A stretch of 64,000 nt of DNA from NCBI RefSeq assembly GCF_004421005.1, contig NZ_CP038026.1:3658001-3722000 (forward strand), written 5' to 3'. Of the stretch, positions 17,875 through 26,411 are shown piece after piece (position 1 is the first letter of the stretch; each line of letters begins with the position of its first letter). A program made the translations under genes and the position numbers. The notes below the pieces were generated by a model. That model was not told where the DNA came from, searched no databases, and was given only the letters and a program-made list of their open reading frames with translations. Source of the stretch: Pseudoduganella plicata. GTDB taxonomy: Bacteria > Pseudomonadota > Gammaproteobacteria > Burkholderiales > Burkholderiaceae_D.

Positions 17875-18051
17875 TTGACTGCAGAAATATCATTCCCATC
17901 TCAAACCGAATCCTTCCCCGACTACACGGAACACGTCTCTGTTCTTCTCACACTGGCGATTGTCGACTTCGTCGCTGTTGCCCCCGGTCGGAACTTCATG
18001 CTTGTTTCGCAAGTAGCCACGGCCAGTCGTGACAGTTTGGGGGCCGTTTAG
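17875..18051 (+). pseudogene. N-terminal remnant of a LysE/RhtB-type amino-acid exporter
   Basis: A 58-residue frame from TTG 17875 to a TAG at 18051 contains 'HVSVLLTLAIVDFVAVAPG' followed by 'RNFMLVSQVATASRDSLGAV'. This matches the first helix and the PGPNF-LV signature of LysE-family exporters, with Arg in place of the usual Pro. A normal protein would run on for about 150 more residues with five more helices, but the frame stops and no continuation is visible in the other frames. LysE-type exporters are frequent neighbours of XRE-cupin and GNAT genes, which supports the call. Confidence is limited by the short length. Confidence 0.5.
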
Positions 18052-18119
18052 CGGTTAGCTGCTATTCTCACGGTGCGGCCCAGTACGGCCCCTGCCGTCG
18101 TCGAGTTATTAAGGTTCAG

Positions 18120-19034
18120 ATGATTGCTGCTAAATTAGATAGCTTGCTAACGCGATTGTCCGCATTGGGCAAATTCCCACTGATGGGCGAGGTTCCAACG
18201 ATGAGGCATATTGCAAGCGGGACAGGTTCGCTGCGTGTGCTGGACACAGGTCCAGGCAAGCCGTGCGTTTTGGTTGTTCCCGACGGCCCGAATGTCATCG
18301 AGCATTACGAATATTTGCGATCCCTGTTGGTCCAAGATTATCGCTTGGTCTGCTTCGACATGCCGGGGTTCGGTTTCTCTCTGCCATCCGCATCCTATTG
18401 CCACTCCTTGGATGAAGGGGCAACAGCGGTACTGGATGTGCTTGATGCTCTGAATATCGATCAGGCGACGTTGGCGTTCAGCTGTGCCAACGGTTTTTAT
18501 GCAATGCGAGCAGCTCAAATCGCACCGCACCGTGTTACCAGCCTGTTCCTGGCCCAGACCCCATCCCTGTCGGCGATGCATGCGTGGACTATTCGGAACG
18601 TTCCCTGGCCGCTGAGGATGCCCATCATAGGGCAGGTGGCAGGTTGGGCCTTTCGACGCAGGGCAGCGAACGCATGGTATGACACAGCCCTGCCCCGGGA
18701 TTCTGACCGTGTCTTTTATCGGCACCACGCACGTCATGCGCTCGCTCGAGGTGCTTGCTTTTGCCTGGCGGGAGTAGTTCAAGGATTGATGCGTGAGGCA
18801 ATCATGGCAGTCAGAATTAATTGCACACCCTGTACCATGGTGTGGGGCAGCATGGACCGCTCCCATCGGGCTACCGATGCGAGATCGTTACTCGCCTGCG
18901 TGCCGCACGCAGACATCATTTATTTCAAAGACTGCGGACATTTCCCCGATCTGGAACGACCAGAGCGATATGCCTATTTCCTGCGCGAACATATGGCTCG
19001 ACACTCGACCAACTTAGCTGAACGGGGCGGCTAG
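18120..19034 (+). CDS. alpha/beta hydrolase fold protein with Cys at the nucleophile position
   Basis: This 304-residue cytoplasmic protein has the alpha/beta hydrolase order: an oxyanion strand 'CVLVVPDGPNVIEHYEYL', 'RLVCFDMPGFGFSLPS', a nucleophile elbow, 'CTMVWGSMDRSHRATDARSL' with the acid Asp, and 'DCGHFPDLERPERYAYFLREH' with the catalytic His. The elbow reads F-S-Cys122-A-N-G instead of G-x-Ser-x-G, so the nucleophile would be Cys if the protein is active. Cys is known in dienelactone hydrolase, but this protein is closer to haloalkane-dehalogenase-like or esterase folds. It may be an altered enzyme or a non-catalytic binder. The gene stands alone. Confidence 0.8.
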   Translation: MIAAKLDSLLTRLSALGKFPLMGEVPTMRHIASGTGSLRVLDTGPGKPCVLVVPDGPNVIEHYEYLRSLLVQDYRLVCFDMPGFGFSLPSASYCHSLDEGATAVLDVLDALNIDQATLAFSCANGFYAMRAAQIAPHRVTSLFLAQTPSLSAMHAWTIRNVPWPLRMPIIGQVAGWAFRRRAANAWYDTALPRDSDRVFYRHHARHALARGACFCLAGVVQGLMREAIMAVRINCTPCTMVWGSMDRSHRATDARSLLACVPHADIIYFKDCGHFPDLERPERYAYFLREHMARHSTNLAERGG

Positions 19035-19051
19035 ACTGCGTTAGTGCGGCC

Positions 19052-19069
19052 GTCCGCTTCGAGTCGGAA
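19052..19069 (+). repeat. short dispersed repeat, GTCCGCTT type, diverged copy
   Basis: GTCCGCTTCGAGTCGGAA resembles the copies at 19667 and 20299 (GTCYGCTTTGGGGCGGAA). It forms a small hairpin between TTCC-like arms and lies just downstream of the hydrolase gene. Confidence 0.35.
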
Positions 19070-19107
19070 CTGGTCTTCTTTTCTACTCATCACGCGCGTT
19101 GGAGCGC

Positions 19108-19560
19108 TCATCCTTGCAGTGGAATCAGGATGTCATAGGCATTCTGTTCGCTGTCGGCAGCGTCAACAGTTGGCGTGAAGCGATTGTCATAGCGTTCTAG
19201 ACGCCAGGCGGAGTGATCGATTATGAGGCTTGCGTCTGCGATAGCATCGAACGCACGCAAGTACGTGTCTTGTACCCCGCTCATAGGACCGGTATGCGTT
19301 GTTAACGCATACCGGCACGGCGGAATACGCAAGCCAACGAAGCCCTTGGGAAGCGCATTGAGGTCAGCGAGCTGCACTGCGATATTTTCGAGCATGATTC
19401 CGTCATGTTCGGCCATGCTGGCTCCATACCGCACTCCGGTACCTGTACCTACCTCTTCTTCCCGGGAGAGCAACCTTTGCCACACTTTTGGCATCTCGGT
19501 ACCAAGAACCGAAAATGGCCCGGCAAATTGCAGAGCTGCAAGCTTCAGCTCGGGTAGCAT
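19108..19560 (-). CDS. GyrI-like / effector-binding domain protein
   Basis: This protein of about 150 residues (start ATG 19560; longer in-frame starts exist at 19578 and 19650) looks like a stand-alone AraC effector-binding domain of the GyrI-like/SOUL fold. It has 'LKLAALQFAGPFSVLGTEMPKVWQRLL' at the N-terminus, 'VRYGASMAEHDG' in the middle, 'GLRIPPCRYALTTHTGPMSGVQDTYLRAFD' and the tail 'RLERYDNRFTPTVDAADSEQNAYDILIPLQ'. Such domains bind hydrophobic small molecules, and some blunt drug or gyrase-inhibitor effects. It has no DNA-binding domain. It is convergent with the hydrolase gene and has no partner nearby. Confidence 0.75.
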   Translation of the reverse strand: MLPELKLAALQFAGPFSVLGTEMPKVWQRLLSREEEVGTGTGVRYGASMAEHDGIMLENIAVQLADLNALPKGFVGLRIPPCRYALTTHTGPMSGVQDTYLRAFDAIADASLIIDHSAWRLERYDNRFTPTVDAADSEQNAYDILIPLQG

Positions 19561-19666
19561 AATGATAGAAATAGTCATAAGCAGGGCGATACCGTTAGGG
19601 GTGTTGAATATCTTATCAGCGATGATGGGCGGAGACGAGCTGCTTCGCATTCCAGTTGTCTGCGGC

Positions 19667-19685
19667 GTCCGCTTTGGGGCGGAAG
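19667..19685 (+). repeat. short dispersed repeat, GTCCGCTT type
   Basis: GTCCGCTTTGGGGCGGAAG here differs at one base from the copy at 20299-20317. Together with copy B at 19695-19769, whose complement begins GTCCGCATTTGGCCGAAC, it forms the two ends of a roughly 100-base inverted-repeat unit. Confidence 0.55.
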
Positions 19686-19694
19686 CTGCCTAGC

Positions 19695-19769
19695 GTGACA
19701 GTCTGTGACTTTTCCGGTTCGGCAACCTGCTATGCTGCAGCGAACGGCCGAGTTCGGCCAAATGCGGAC
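19695..19769 (+). repeat. dispersed repeat, copy B
   Basis: This copy aligns without gaps to 16767-16841. The core AACGGCCGAGTTCGGCCA is a perfect hairpin apart from its centre, and it is followed by AATGCGGAC. It lies just before the NTF2-like gene and might supply leader or promoter sequence for it; that is only a positional guess. Confidence 0.6.
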
Positions 19770-19810
19770 GGCGGAGCATCAGCCCAATTTTCACTTACCT
19801 CAGATAAAAA

Positions 19811-20188
19811 ATGCAAAACACCTCGCCGCTCTTCGTTGTTCAAACACAGCTCGACGCCTTCAACGCCAAGGATGTCAATGCGCTGATGCGCACTTATGCG
19901 CCGGACGCTGAACAGTTTGCATTGCATGGCGAACGCCTGGCAAAAGGACATGATGAACTTCGGCCGCGCTATATGGCGCGCTTCGAGGAGCCCGATCTGT
20001 TCGCCCGACTGCTGTCGCGCACGGTCGCTGGCAATATCGTGATCGACCTTGAACTCATCACTCGCAACTTCTCGGAAGGCCTGGGTACGCTTGAAATGCT
20101 GTGCATTTACGAGGTAGTCGACGGGCGCATCCGACGCGCTTCGTTCGCGTCTGGGGCAAAGACCCTCTTCGGGCCGACGCCCGCTTGA
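19811..20188 (+). CDS. NTF2-like / SnoaL-type small protein
   Basis: This 125-residue protein has the cone-shaped NTF2-like fold pattern: 'VVQTQLDAFNAKDVNALMRTYAPDAEQFALHGERLAKGHDELRPRYMARF' at the N-terminus and 'NIVIDLELITRNFSEGLGTLEMLCIYEVVDGRIRRASFASG' as the beta sheet. The family includes ketosteroid isomerases, SnoaL cyclases and many unassigned binding proteins. No signal peptide is present. It stands alone between repeat elements, so its substrate cannot be guessed. Confidence 0.8.
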   Translation: MQNTSPLFVVQTQLDAFNAKDVNALMRTYAPDAEQFALHGERLAKGHDELRPRYMARFEEPDLFARLLSRTVAGNIVIDLELITRNFSEGLGTLEMLCIYEVVDGRIRRASFASGAKTLFGPTPA

Positions 20189-20725
20189 ATCAGCGGATTT
20201 CTGAAGCCGTGCGGCTACGAACCCTAACGAGGCCATTGTGGTCGTCCTGCGCAATTATGAAGACCTGCTCGGTCACGTAAAGCGAGGGCAGCGGGAAGGT
20301 CTGCTTTGGGGCGGAAGGGGCCGTTGCTCCGACCTTTATTGATAGCACCGCAGGGCCCTAGCGGATCGGGCACGCTCGACCAACTTTCGGAGCTTCGTAA
20401 AGTGCTTTCGAATCAACAACTTACAGCTTCCGTTTCCGACCAACCTTATTCGGTGTAGTCAAGCCAGCTCGAACCAAAATGCACCGCCGAACTCTGGGAA
20501 CACATACCGGCTACCGGCTTGCCGAGTTGCAATTCTCGGTTGCGGTTAGCGTTAGCCGATGACGGTCGGATGCGACCCGGCACCGTTGATTGCAGAATCT
20601 TTCCAGATACGATCTGCACCAACCCACTTTCATTTGCAGTAAATTCAAGGTGAAACGGCCCCGAATGCGCGTACGATTAGCTGGAAATGCGAGCTCCATA
20701 TTTACCTTTGCGATTAAATTGGGGA
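20189..20725. other. 537-base gap with one repeat, no gene identified
   Basis: Besides the repeat at 20299-20317 I see only short unconvincing frames. A minus-strand segment around 20545-20660 reads smoothly (SGLVQIVSGKILQSTVPGR) without stops, but I recognise no family and there is no start or ribosome site, so it is at most a remnant. Confidence 0.35.
20299..20317 (+). repeat. short dispersed repeat, GTCTGCTT type
   Basis: GTCTGCTTTGGGGCGGAAG matches the unit at 19667-19685 in 18 of 19 positions and is followed by GGGCCGTTGCTCCGACC, which could be the remains of the second arm of the unit. Confidence 0.5.
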
Positions 20726-22828
20726 TTACAGCCGTGCGCGCAGGGGGCAAACATGTCCAACGGCGTAGCCTTGAGCATAGTCCACGCCGATTTCGCGCAC
20801 GATACTCAAAGCGTCTTCATCGCCCACATATTCAGCTACAGTACGTAAGCCCATGACATGACCAACCTCATTGATAGCCTTGACCATTGCTCGATTAACT
20901 TTGTTGGTTGCGATATCGCGGACGAAAATGCCATCGATTTTTAAATAGTCTACTGGTAGCGCCTTTAAATAAGCGAAGGACGAAAGTCCGCTTCCAAAAT
21001 CATCGAGCGAGAATTTACAGCCGATGGCTTTCAGCTTAGTCATGAACAACTGGGCATTCGATAGATTCGCGATCACTGCTGTTTCAGTTATTTCGAAACA
21101 AATGAATTCCGGTGAAACGGAGTAATGAGCCAATTGTTCAACAATATAGTTATGAAGGCTGGGATCATTAAGTGAAATACCAGACAAGTTGATAGAATAG
21201 ACAGTTGCGGGGCGCGGTGTGCGAGCTTCTCCTTGCTCGTCTGTTGGTTCATTATCGTTCTCAAGCTGGACATGCCGGAAGACGGCACGAATGACCCACC
21301 GGTCGATCGACTGCATCATATCGTAGCGCTCAGCGGCCGGGATAAACGCTCCGGGCAAAATAATGTCGCCTTGCTTGCTATGAATACGAATAAGTACTTC
21401 CTCGTGCGATGCAGTGGGCTCTCGGAGGTGCACGATCGGCATTGAATATAGTCGGAACAAATGGCATTCAAACGCCTCATTTAATCGCGCGACCCACAGC
21501 ATCTCACCATGACGCTGCGATAGATCAAGATTCGATTCGTGATACACGCAGACCTTATTGCGGCCTTGCTCCTTCGCTAAATAGCAGGCCTGATCGGCGG
21601 AAATCAGCAGATCAGTCATAGACTTGCTGTCTTCACTGATCTCTACCAATCCGATACTTACGCCTAGCTCGAAGCTACGCGTCTCCCATACGAAGCGAAA
21701 ATCCTTTACCAATTTACGTAGCTGCTCAGCAATTGCGACGGCACGCTCAAGCGGACAGTGCAGCAAGAGTACGCCGAGCTCATCACCGCCAAGGCGTGCC
21801 AATATGTCGCTCTCACGCATTTCTTCTTGCAGGGCCTTCGCGAGCATTTGTAGAAGAGCGTCGCCAGCAATATGGCCCGCGGTATCATTGACTACTTTAA
21901 ATTGGTCTAGGTCTAAGTAAAGAAGGACATGAAGGTGGCGCTCCTGTTTGGCCTCGAACAACGCTTTTGAGAGTTGGGCCTCAAACTCACGGCGATTAAT
22001 TAAACCGGTCAAATTGTCGTGTTTAGCCTGCCACGACAGTTCTTGATTTAACTGTCGTTCGTGGCTAACGTCATGAAAGACGATTACCGCTCCCAGAATT
22101 TCCCCGTCACGTGACCAAATAGGTGCAGCCGAGTCTTCTATCGCAATTTTACGGCCATAATGCGTGATGAGTCGAGTTCGAGTTGAGAGGCCCACTGCCT
22201 GTCGCAGGCGTAAACATTTCACAGCGACATTTTCTACTTGATCCCCAGATATTTCATCTACAAGCTCTAACGTGTCCCTAATGTCCTTTCCAGTGGCTTC
22301 GCTGCTTGTCCAGCCAGTTAATTGCTCAGCAACTCGGTTCATGTAAGTCGTTCGACCAAGAGCGTCAATTCTGATGACGGCATCACCGATCGAGGCAAGC
22401 GTTAGCTCAGCCAACTCTTTCTGTTCTTCTGACCGGATTTCATGAAGCTTTTGTTCCGTGACATCCCAAATAATCCCAAGAGTGCGGTCAGGTGTTCCGT
22501 CGGGCAGGCAGAATATTTGCGCCTTTGCTGAGAGCCAACGTATAATGCCATCGGCCCGCACCACGCGGTACTCAAGGGAATAGGCGCCGCGTCTTTCAAC
22601 TCCATCCTGCAACACCGATACAACGTGTTCTCGATCCTCCTCATGAACAAAAGTTAGAAACTCCCTGAAGGTGTGTGTCAAAGGTGAGGGATCCAGCCCT
22701 AATAGACTTGCCCCATCTTCTGACCATGTGACCGAGCCGTCAATGACGAGGTGATTAACAATTTTCGAGTCCCAGATAGCCATCTTGGCAGCATCCAGAG
22801 CCATTCTCAAACGTTCTCGGTCGCTCAT
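20726..22828 (-). CDS. PAS-PAS-GGDEF-EAL protein, probable c-di-GMP enzyme with variant motifs
   Basis: This 700-residue cytoplasmic protein starts with a PAS domain (residues about 5-125, ending 'GIIWDVTEQKL') and a second PAS (about 135-255). It then has a GGDEF domain with 'ARLGGDELGVLL' at 347-351, where Leu replaces the final Phe, and an EAL domain whose signature is Glu-Val-Leu at 477-479 ('HEEVLIRI'). Other EAL residues are present: 'NLSGISLNDPSL', 'FEITETAVI', 'SLDDFGSGLSSFAYLKALPVDYLKIDG' and 'GLRTVAEYV'. Phosphodiesterase activity is therefore plausible, and cyclase activity is uncertain. The C-terminus ends abruptly after 'DYAQGYAVGHVCPL', a little shorter than usual. The gene is AT-richer than its surroundings, suggesting transfer. 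Confidence 0.9.
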   Translation of the reverse strand: MSDRERLRMALDAAKMAIWDSKIVNHLVIDGSVTWSEDGASLLGLDPSPLTHTFREFLTFVHEEDREHVVSVLQDGVERRGAYSLEYRVVRADGIIRWLSAKAQIFCLPDGTPDRTLGIIWDVTEQKLHEIRSEEQKELAELTLASIGDAVIRIDALGRTTYMNRVAEQLTGWTSSEATGKDIRDTLELVDEISGDQVENVAVKCLRLRQAVGLSTRTRLITHYGRKIAIEDSAAPIWSRDGEILGAVIVFHDVSHERQLNQELSWQAKHDNLTGLINRREFEAQLSKALFEAKQERHLHVLLYLDLDQFKVVNDTAGHIAGDALLQMLAKALQEEMRESDILARLGGDELGVLLLHCPLERAVAIAEQLRKLVKDFRFVWETRSFELGVSIGLVEISEDSKSMTDLLISADQACYLAKEQGRNKVCVYHESNLDLSQRHGEMLWVARLNEAFECHLFRLYSMPIVHLREPTASHEEVLIRIHSKQGDIILPGAFIPAAERYDMMQSIDRWVIRAVFRHVQLENDNEPTDEQGEARTPRPATVYSINLSGISLNDPSLHNYIVEQLAHYSVSPEFICFEITETAVIANLSNAQLFMTKLKAIGCKFSLDDFGSGLSSFAYLKALPVDYLKIDGIFVRDIATNKVNRAMVKAINEVGHVMGLRTVAEYVGDEDALSIVREIGVDYAQGYAVGHVCPLRARL

Positions 22829-23302
22829 TTTCTATCCCGTAATATCGAAGTGCTTGACCTAGAGAGGCAAAAATGCGGCGTCACAATGAGTAGCCCATGA
22901 ACGTGCTAATTCTCAGTAGGAAACGCCCCTTTAATATTGCAACATTCTCACAAGTATAAAATGACAATTTATAGATGTGTGGGATCCCGTGGCGCTATTT
23001 TGTTATAGCCCAAAATATTGGTGGCAGCAAGGCAGCACATGTTGTACCCCAAGATGTGGAACAATAATTTCGTTCTCAATCTCAAATATGAATGATTTTC
23101 GTCTACATACGGGTTTCGTCCAAGTCCGACTAAAATAGCACCAATGCATCGCAACGCGCTGGCTCCAGTAGACGCCTACTATCCTGCCCTCAATCGTTTC
23201 ACTGTACAGCTGTCGATTCGTCAATTAACGACTACACAACGAAGAACGCGACTGACCAAAGGTTTCGGTCCGCTTGCATCCTGAAGTACACTGCTCTGGG
23301 CG
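22829..23302. other. AT-rich gap, no gene identified
   Basis: This 474-base stretch lies upstream of the PAS-GGDEF-EAL gene and is noticeably AT-rich around 22900-23120. It may hold that gene's promoter, but I cannot place boxes with confidence. Short minus-strand frames at 22969-23224 have no recognisable content. Confidence 0.35.
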
Positions 23303-23329
23303 AACTTCCGCTTTCGGCCAGGAGCGGAC
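23303..23329 (+). repeat. dispersed repeat, copy C (core only)
   Basis: This 27-base core starts AACTTCCGCTTTCGGCCAGG and ends AGCGGAC; it matches the core of copy B in most positions. The upstream part is only weakly similar, so this copy is more diverged or partial. Confidence 0.45.
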
Positions 23330-23403
23330 ATTACAACTGGTTAACTCATCTCTGGCTTCGGCGTCAACTTAACGCAAAGGCGTGTGAGTAATAGGGCTAA
23401 TCC

Positions 23404-23806
23404 TCATGCAGCAAGAACTTGGCGGACCCGTTGAGCCAATTGCTTCTGATCGTACGGCTTGCTGAGCAGCTGGACGCCCTCCTGAAGGCGGCCGTCTGTC
23501 GTCAGTGCGTCACGCGTGTAGCCCGAGGTGAAGAGGATAGCCAGGTTCGGCTGCACAAGCTTGGCCTGAACCGCCAGTTCGGGACCTGTGACGCTACCGG
23601 GCATTACCACATCAGTGAATAGCAGGTCGATTCGAGGGCCGTCCTTCAGGATTTGGAGTCCGCTTTCTCCATCGGCCGCATGCAGAACCCGGTAGCCCAG
23701 CTCCGACAAATTGGCAACTACGGACAGACGCACCTCTTCGTCATCTTCGACGACAAGGATAGTTTCGGTGCCCCCCGCCCCGGAAGCGACTACCGGGGGG
23801 GAGCCG
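23404..23806 (-). pseudogene. receiver domain cut off from the upstream kinase by a frameshift
   Basis: The frame reads 'TETILVVEDDEEVRLSVVANLSELGYRVLHAADG', then 'DLLFTDVVMPGSVTGPELA' with the phospho-acceptor Asp, 'LFTSGYTRD' and 'LLSKPYDQKQLAQRVRQVLAA': a complete CheY-like receiver. It has no good start codon before its first beta strand; the only nearby starts fall inside the domain. The kinase gene ends with a stop inside a run of seven cytosines (complement of 23795-23801). One extra C would join the kinase to this frame as a normal hybrid kinase. I therefore treat it as the detached C-terminus of that protein. Confidence 0.8.
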
Positions 23807-26411
23807 AGTTCGCAAGCTGATGAGTCCGTGGCAAATAGATCATTACTGTCGTTCCAATACCAAGTTCGCTTGAAATTTCGATATGGCCACTGCTTTGCTT
23901 GACCATGCCATACGCCATGCTCAGCCCTAGTCCCGTTCCCTGGCCGACCGGCTTAGTGGTAAAGAATGGCTCGAACGCTTGCGCCAGGACTTCAGGACTC
24001 ATGCCTGCTCCAGTGTCGGCTATGGAAATGAAAATGTAGTCGCTCTCTACAATTCCGAGCAGCTTGCGGGCCTCATTTTCGTCCAGGGTCACGTTCTTCA
24101 TACTGATTGACAGCTCTCCGCCAGCAGGCATGGCATCGCGAGCATTGATCGCCAAATTCAGGATTAGATTTTCGAATTGTCCCGGGTCAACCTGCGTGTT
24201 CCAAAGTTCCCCCTCGCAGAAGATAGTTAGCGCCACCGTTTCCCCGAGAGCTCGCTGCAACAACTCCTCCATATTTCGCAGAAGTCGCTCAACATTGACG
24301 GCAACGGGCTGCAGTGGCTGGCGACGTGCAAAGGCAAGGAGTTGCGAGGAGAGTTTGGCGCCTCGTTGCACTGCGCCTTTCATACTGTCGAGACGCTTCT
24401 GCATCCCCGCGTTATCCCGCACATGCATCTGTAACAGCGCTAGATTTCCTGTGACGACTTGCAGGACGTTATTGAAATCGTGTGCAACTCCCCCGGTGAG
24501 CTTACCTATCGCTTCCAGCTTTTGGGCATGATGAAGTGCGTTTCGGGCCTCCTCCAGCGCTTCTGAGCGCTCTGCGTCACGTAGCTGCGCAGTTTTGCGT
24601 TCGCTGATATCGCGTATAAACGCGGTGACGACATAATCTGAACCCTCTGGGACGCCTGCAAATGCGAGTTCAACCGAAACCCAACGACCTGTACGATGCA
24701 GCGCTTCAACCTCCACGACATTCCCGGCCGCTTTGCGGGTCTCGACAAAGCGCGTGAAGCCGGCGTTGTGCCGGGACCGGAATTGTTCTGGGATGATCAT
24801 GGTGGCCAAGTCTTGACCGATCGCTTCGTCAGCGGCCCATCCAAATAACTGCTCCGCCTTGGCGTTCCAGTCGCGAATCCGTCCGTTGGGAAGCACAGCA
24901 ATAAAAGCGTCGTGAGAATGTTCCAGTATCACTTCGACTCGGTGCCGCTCGTCTCGCAATTGTGCATTAGCTTCGCGCAAAGCCCACTCATCGTTTTTTG
25001 AGCGGCTTATGTCGGTATGGGTACCGATGATGCGTAGTGGCTTACCATTAGCATCCCGACTAACAGCGGTGGCGCGAGTCATAATCCATTTCCAGCTTCC
25101 GTCCTTGCAGCGCATGCGGAACTCGGCCTGCAGGAAACCAGCCGTACTTTCCAGATAGCTTCGCACGAGCGCGTCGGTGGCAGCCTTGTCCTCGGGGTGC
25201 AGCCGCCGCTCCCATTCTGAGAAGCTGTTGCCGATCTCTTTGTCTTGGTATCCGAGCATGGTCTTCCACTGCTCTGAATAAATTACTTCGCCAGTGCTGA
25301 TGTGCCAGTCCCATACCCCATCGCCGGCGCCTTCAAGGGCATATTTCCACCGAAACTCGCTTTCGCTCAACTGATGTGTCATTTGCGTTGCCAACGATAG
25401 CGCCCGGCGCCGCCCAGATGCCAGCAACCACACCAGCAGGGAAATCATGATGCTGAGTGCGCTGCCGATGATGGCAATAAGCTGGGGACGGTCCGTGGCA
25501 AGACGTTGTTCGAATGCTTGGGACGACTGGATGTCGAGGGTCCACGGACGGCCTGCGACCGAAATATTTTGCAGTGTCCGAAATCGCGGCGGCGAAACCC
25601 TGGATAGCCCTGTTAATTGCGTAGAATACGAGCGGGCCTCTTCTGATACGGCAGTACCGTCGTAGATAGAGAGCGTGACGTCGCCTGATCGCTCGCCGCC
25701 AAGGCCTGCCATGAGATCGTTCATACGAAATGGCGCTCCGATCCATCCGATGAGACTGTCTCGGCGCTGGGCTACAGTGGCTGTCTGCATGCCCCGCTGA
25801 TACACAGGCAAATACATGACTAGCCCCGATTGCACGTCTTTACCATTCTCTTGGATAAGTCTTACCTTCCCGGAAGCAGCAGCTAACCCGGTATCGCGTG
25901 CTCGCTCCATTGCAGCGCGGCGGGTCGGCTCCGAAAGCATATCGAAGCCGAGTGCACGCAAATTCAGGCCCGTAAATGGCTCGATCTGTGTAATCGATGA
26001 ATAGACCTGCCGCTCGCCGGCGGGAGTTATTTTATAGTCAGTGAAACCATGACGCCGCATCGAGGCCACATGGTCGGCCATCCGTTGGGGAGGAACGAGT
26101 TCGACAAGAGCGATGCCCTGAATTCCCGGAAACTTTTCCTGCAACCGAAGCGATGCAACAAAAAGACTAAAGTCCTCCCGTTTTACCGTCACTGAACCCA
26201 GCAAGAAGGCTTGCGCGCTTCGTGCAGCCCCTTCGTAGGTCGTCATCCTTTGTTCAATGCGCCGTATGGCTTGACGAACCTCAAAACGGAATTCTGCCTC
26301 GCCGAGCCGCACCGCTTCTTGATTCGCAATATTCCATGCGGCAAATGTCGAGGCGATGGATAAAGCAAAAGTCCCAGCGGCGAGTAGAGTGGGGATGTTT
26401 TTCCCAAGCAA
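23790..26411 (-). CDS. CHASE-PAS hybrid-type sensor histidine kinase, receiver lost by frameshift
   Basis: This 873-residue membrane kinase has an N-terminal helix (about 6-25), a periplasmic CHASE domain (about 60-290: 'FPGIQGIALVELVPPQRM', 'RALGFDMLSEPTRRAAMERARDTG') and a second helix (about 312-332). Two PAS domains follow ('GVWDWHISTGEVIYSEQWKTMLGY' and 'AFIAVLPNGRIRDWNAKAEQLFGW'). The HisKA box has His644 in 'GGVAHDFNNVLQ', and the ATPase domain has 'NLILNLAINARDAM', 'ADTGAGMS' and 'GTGLGLSMAYGMVKQ'. All catalytic boxes are intact. It terminates at a poly-C tract, out of frame with the receiver beyond. CHASE domains sense small extracellular ligands. The target of the phosphorelay is unknown. 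Confidence 0.92.
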   Translation of the reverse strand: MLGKNIPTLLAAGTFALSIASTFAAWNIANQEAVRLGEAEFRFEVRQAIRRIEQRMTTYEGAARSAQAFLLGSVTVKREDFSLFVASLRLQEKFPGIQGIALVELVPPQRMADHVASMRRHGFTDYKITPAGERQVYSSITQIEPFTGLNLRALGFDMLSEPTRRAAMERARDTGLAAASGKVRLIQENGKDVQSGLVMYLPVYQRGMQTATVAQRRDSLIGWIGAPFRMNDLMAGLGGERSGDVTLSIYDGTAVSEEARSYSTQLTGLSRVSPPRFRTLQNISVAGRPWTLDIQSSQAFEQRLATDRPQLIAIIGSALSIMISLLVWLLASGRRRALSLATQMTHQLSESEFRWKYALEGAGDGVWDWHISTGEVIYSEQWKTMLGYQDKEIGNSFSEWERRLHPEDKAATDALVRSYLESTAGFLQAEFRMRCKDGSWKWIMTRATAVSRDANGKPLRIIGTHTDISRSKNDEWALREANAQLRDERHRVEVILEHSHDAFIAVLPNGRIRDWNAKAEQLFGWAADEAIGQDLATMIIPEQFRSRHNAGFTRFVETRKAAGNVVEVEALHRTGRWVSVELAFAGVPEGSDYVVTAFIRDISERKTAQLRDAERSEALEEARNALHHAQKLEAIGKLTGGVAHDFNNVLQVVTGNLALLQMHVRDNAGMQKRLDSMKGAVQRGAKLSSQLLAFARRQPLQPVAVNVERLLRNMEELLQRALGETVALTIFCEGELWNTQVDPGQFENLILNLAINARDAMPAGGELSISMKNVTLDENEARKLLGIVESDYIFISIADTGAGMSPEVLAQAFEPFFTTKPVGQGTGLGLSMAYGMVKQSSGHIEISSELGIGTTVMIYLPRTHQLANSAPPR

